Below, piece after piece: positions 6,101 through 7,680 of a stretch of 7,680 nucleotides of DNA. The position numbers were made by a program, and so were the translations under genes. The stretch's first letter is position 1, and each line of letters begins with the position of its first letter. Source of the DNA: Deltaproteobacteria bacterium (lineage in GTDB: Bacteria > Desulfobacterota > Desulfarculia > Desulfarculales > Desulfarculaceae); contig JAKAGJ010000080.1 in NCBI GenBank assembly GCA_021815655.1, positions 1-7,680 of the forward strand. The letters run 5' to 3'. Below the pieces are notes generated by a model. That model ran no database searches, was not told where the DNA came from, and was given only the letters and a program-made list of their open reading frames with translations.

Positions 6101-6637
6101 GGTGGCCAACTCAGCCTGCAACCGCGCCAGCATCTCCGGCAGGGAGCCCCGTCCACCCAGCCCCAGGCCTTGCAGCAGGCGGGCCAGCAGGGGGTCGCGG
6201 CCTTGCAGGCGCGCCCGCAGGCTCTCGGCGATCACCTCCTGGCGCAGGCTGGCGAATTCCCTGGCCTCCAGCACCGCGAACTCGGGGTCCAGGCCCAGCA
6301 GGGTGCCGAATTCTCGCAGCAGGGCCGCGCAGAAGCTGTGGATGGTGCTGATGGGCGCCCATTCCACCCGGGGCAGCAGGCCGGCCCAATCCACCTCCCC
6401 TGGCGCCCCGCCCTGCCCTGCCCGCTGGGCCACCTCCCGCACCACGCGCAGGCGCATCTCCTGGGCGGCCTTGTCGGTGAAGGTGATGGCCACGATGTTT
6501 TCCGGCGCCAGCGGCGCCCGCCCGGGTGCCCCGGCCAAGAGCCCCAGGTAGGTCTGCACCAGGCAGGAGGTCTTGCCCGCCCCGGCCCCGGCGCTGACGC
6601 AGAAGTTGCTGGCCAGGCCGATGATTGCCTCACGCAT
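3182..6637 (-). CDS. addA: ATP-dependent helicase/nuclease subunit AddA
   Basis: This 1151-residue cytoplasmic protein is the helicase-nuclease subunit of AddAB, which unwinds and degrades DNA ends at double-strand breaks to produce 3' tails for RecA. All superfamily-1A motifs are present: Walker A GAGAGKT (17-23), Ia T-F-T-D-K-A-A (52-58), II V-D-E-F-Q-D (356-361), III G-D-R-K-Q-S-I-Y-A-F-R-G (395-406), IV E-N-F-R-S-R (431-436), V H-Q-A-K-G-L-E-F (740-747) and VI Y-V-A-L-T-R-A-R (810-817). The C-terminal PD-(D/E)XK nuclease has H948, D1030, D1044-x-K1046, Q1059 and Y1063, so it looks active. ATG 6637 is preferred: GGAGG lies 6 nt upstream (6648-6644), and it overlaps the addB stop by 8 nt (ATGCGTGA). 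A GTG at 6706 would add 23 residues unlike the family, deep inside addB. Oddities: no Q-motif glutamine before Walker A, an AT-rich island coding for residues 233-253, and Cys909 plus four C-terminal cysteines (1134, 1139, 1147, 1150). Confidence 0.95.
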   Translation of the reverse strand: MREAIIGLASNFCVSAGAGAGKTSCLVQTYLGLLAGAPGRAPLAPENIVAITFTDKAAQEMRLRVVREVAQRAGQGGAPGEVDWAGLLPRVEWAPISTIHSFCAALLREFGTLLGLDPEFAVLEAREFASLRQEVIAESLRARLQGRDPLLARLLQGLGLGGRGSLPEMLARLQAELATQGLRAGQALQSTAQAHQEALAAGSGLLAELGRVLALLEAGRAGGQFGAKAAYLDKIKEISEDWSLSHKSLEENGLDLPLLERLGALLGGQWGKAKELKDQALALQQELTGLAALPAAAAYGQDLLTLAQEVEASLEAELRRRAALSFDHLLLLALELLRGHPAVRAELRQRIRALMVDEFQDVNPVQGQMVYLLAGLAAPTGEAPPADGPLVLLVGDRKQSIYAFRGADVSVFSQALRRFQDGAGQVAFLGENFRSRPELIAFFNRLFPQVFGQADHQAPAPEVYVDFGVGDEQVRGRAQAGDGPAVEVLDCRGQGGEQTSLALWRQIEARALANHLRVLRDQGWQGGDVAILFRRLTQVEVYERALSAAGLDYYTVGGRGFYQCQEVGDLLLALQTLLDPADGLALAGFLRSPLVGLSDESLLALGFTETGQARPLAEALPQVVDLPDWLGPEQQARWQGARAWLARLRPQARRYSPAELLECLVEASDLVPVWLGTSGGEQKAANLRKLIESARDPGLAGAGVEEFLRRLRDLVQEPPEDAQAPLMGEEAPVIRLMSIHQAKGLEFPVVALADLAFRPRHGAPLLGPGGVLGLKGPDPAGGRARPTPLSARLLARQRAVEEAEAARLFYVALTRARERLIFCLHGAPDKDQGYWGRWLGRYILSDPETRLLAPPTPAQTWATPLAAPPATGALASQAQQVLERSLHRRPAPVALVSESVSALEDWLACPRRYVFSRRLMLDSAWLAPAAGQGQAGTSDAAALGSAVHRLLELSDLARGPEGLAQTLIGLDLADDLGSRAAALAAGWWSCGLPQLLAAAGPGRLAREQGFSLVLPAREGAPALEVIGEFDLLVQPLAGPALLVDYKVTGEVKPQKYRAQMALYALALWQAQGQRGPLPRVFLCYLATEGSRLLEMPLEAAELEQWRRRLGQAAQGIASLPPMVNPLDLPPGQDCRGSGCALNAAGLCPGCG
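5881..5940. other. AT-rich island inside addA
   Basis: By hand count 17 of these 60 bases are G or C (28%), while the flanks are very GC-rich. On the coding strand it gives residues 233-253 of AddA, a polar patch rich in K, E, S and I, written with A/T-ending codons otherwise rare in this gene. The reading frame is intact across it. Confidence 0.8.
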
Positions 6638-7680
6638 CGCCGGCCTCCGCCACATCATCCTCGCCGCCGAGCATGGGCCGCGCCCGGCAGGCCAGCGCAA
6701 ATTCACAGTAGCGGCAACTTTCCACCGAAGGCCTAGGGGCCAGATCGCCCTGGCTCAAGGCCTGCCACAGGGCCTGGACGTGGTTGTAAAGGTTGGGCTG
6801 GGCCGTGGCCGCCAGGGCTTGGCGGGTGGCCGGGTCCCTGGCCAGCAGGGCGTCACCAGGTTCCAGGCGACGGGTGTAACCGGGTTTTTGCCAAAAGTGG
6901 CGGGTGTTGAGCAGGCGCCCCTCCAACGCCTCGTCATCCCTGAGGAATGTCTCGGCCGCCGCCGCCAGGTACAGGGGGATCTGCAACGCCGCGGCCAGGG
7001 GCGGGTCGCCCGCCGGAGCGCCTTTCCTGGGCTGCGGAGGGTAGAGCCCCTGTCGTATCAGGGATTCGTTGCGGGTGTGCTTGTAGTCGGTCAGGCGCAG
7101 GCGGCCGGGGCCTCGGTCCAGGCGGTCCAGGCGGCCGCGCAGCACCAGCGGCGGGCCGTCATCCACCACCAGGGCCAACCCCTGGCCCTCTTGGCCCAGG
7201 GGCTCCTCCACGGCCAGGGGGCGCAGGGCGCCCATTTCCGGCCACTCCCGCTCCACCACCTGGGCCAGGCCGGCCAGCAGGGTTTGGCGCCGGGCCTGCC
7301 ACACCAGGTCATGGCCGGGGCGGCCCTGGGCGGCCAGCTCCTGGCGGGCCTGATCCAGGCAGCGCTCCAGGCGTTGCCCACGCGCCGCCTGGTCCCAGGC
7401 GGGGTCGAACTCGGCCGGCGCGAAGAACAGGGCCAGGGCGCGGTGCACCCAGTCGCCTTCCAGGCGGCCTTGCAGGTCCCAGCCGGGTTCGTCCTCGGGG
7501 GCCAGGCGCAGGAGCCGGCCCATGAACCAGCTCCAGGGGCAGGCGGCGTATTTTTCCAGGGAGGAAGGCGAGAGCCGGCGGCGCTCCGGCGCGGCCAGCA
7601 CCTGGGCCAGGCATTCCCGGGCCGGGCCGGCCAAGAGCCGCCCGCCAAAGGCGTCGGCGGCGGCCAGGCGCTGAGAGGGT
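6630..7680 (-). CDS. addB: ATP-dependent nuclease subunit AddB, C-terminal part (cut by window edge)
   Basis: The minus-strand frame is open from the right edge (first full codon 7679-7677) to TGA at 6632-6630, giving the last 349 residues of a protein whose family is normally about 1000 or more. A TTG at 7634 is an internal leucine, not a start. The segment is the AddB PD-(D/E)XK nuclease domain. Visible elements are S-S-L-E-K-Y-A-A-C-P (39-48), H79 in the W-V-H-R helix, D185 in G-R-L-D-R-L-D, D198-x-K200 in T-D-Y-K, and Q233/Y237 in Q-I-P-L-Y. Cys47 together with C322-x2-C325-x5-C331 matches the four-cysteine 4Fe-4S staple known from Bacillus subtilis AddB, so a functional nuclease is expected. 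The inactivated helicase-like N-terminal half is outside the window. It precedes addA and overlaps it by 8 nt, the usual addB-addA order, which supports translational coupling and balanced subunit production. Confidence 0.93.
   Translation of the reverse strand, partial: PSQRLAAADAFGGRLLAGPARECLAQVLAAPERRRLSPSSLEKYAACPWSWFMGRLLRLAPEDEPGWDLQGRLEGDWVHRALALFFAPAEFDPAWDQAARGQRLERCLDQARQELAAQGRPGHDLVWQARRQTLLAGLAQVVEREWPEMGALRPLAVEEPLGQEGQGLALVVDDGPPLVLRGRLDRLDRGPGRLRLTDYKHTRNESLIRQGLYPPQPRKGAPAGDPPLAAALQIPLYLAAAAETFLRDDEALEGRLLNTRHFWQKPGYTRRLEPGDALLARDPATRQALAATAQPNLYNHVQALWQALSQGDLAPRPSVESCRYCEFALACRARPMLGGEDDVAEAGDA
6644..6648 (-). promoter_or_regulatory. Ribosome binding site deciding the addA start
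   Basis: The minus strand reads GGAGG, then CCGGCG, then ATG (6637-6635). The site sits inside the last codons of addB, so addA is probably initiated by ribosomes finishing addB. It supports the ATG at 6637 over the upstream in-frame GTG at 6706. Confidence 0.8.

Noticed and set aside
6638..6706. Longer addA starting at GTG 6706
   Set aside because: It would overlap addB by 77 nt and add an Arg/Trp-rich stretch unlike AddA, while ATG 6637 has a well-spaced GGAGG and an 8-nt overlap.
7632..7634. TTG at 7634 as the start of a short nuclease gene
   Set aside because: The same frame stays open to the window edge, so this codon is an internal leucine of addB.
365..7680. Very frequent CCAGG, GGCCAGG and CAGGGCC words on the plus strand, considered as Chi-like or other strand-biased signals
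   Set aside because: They are the complements of CTG, GCC and similar Leu/Ala codons of the minus-strand genes. Codon use explains them without a special signal, and a genome-wide word count would be needed to claim more.

Overview
This is a GC-rich bacterial window with tightly packed genes. Short AT-rich stretches stand out only in the two intergenic gaps and at one spot inside addA. The gene content (an AddAB helicase-nuclease with an iron-sulfur AddB, plus two GGDEF proteins) and the Leu/Ala/Gln/Gly-rich, G/C-ending codon use suit a high-GC Gram-negative. A Desulfobacterota (former Deltaproteobacteria) lineage is my guess, made from composition and general protein style and not from any database match.

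Layout. Positions 1-262 (+) hold the C-terminal end of a GGDEF-domain protein that enters from the left. Positions 263-364 are a convergent gap with two modest stem-loops and an AT-rich patch. All the rest is on the minus strand. In transcription order (right to left) it reads: the C-terminal nuclease half of addB (cut by the right edge), full-length addA overlapping addB by 8 nt, an 83-nt AT-rich gap, a six-helix membrane GGDEF protein with an intact inhibitory site, a HAD-IA phosphatase or phosphomutase overlapping it by 1 nt, and a xylose-isomerase-like TIM-barrel protein 5 nt further on.

How the genes work together. AddB and AddA form the double-strand-break resection enzyme of the RecBCD/AddAB class. 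AddA supplies the ATP-driven helicase and one nuclease; AddB supplies the second nuclease, held by an iron-sulfur cluster. The three downstream genes look like one translationally coupled unit joining a c-di-GMP synthase to two small-molecule enzymes that probably act on sugar phosphates. Whether that unit has its own promoter in the 83-nt gap or is read through from addBA cannot be decided from sequence alone.

Most of the window is ordinary housekeeping and signalling. Points worth a second look are the cysteine set around the AddA nuclease domain, the missing Q-motif glutamine at the AddA N-terminus, a 60-bp AT-rich island inside addA, and the GGDEF-HAD-TIM coupling. I see no CRISPR array, tRNA, rRNA, insertion sequence or phage gene, and no convincing undescribed system.
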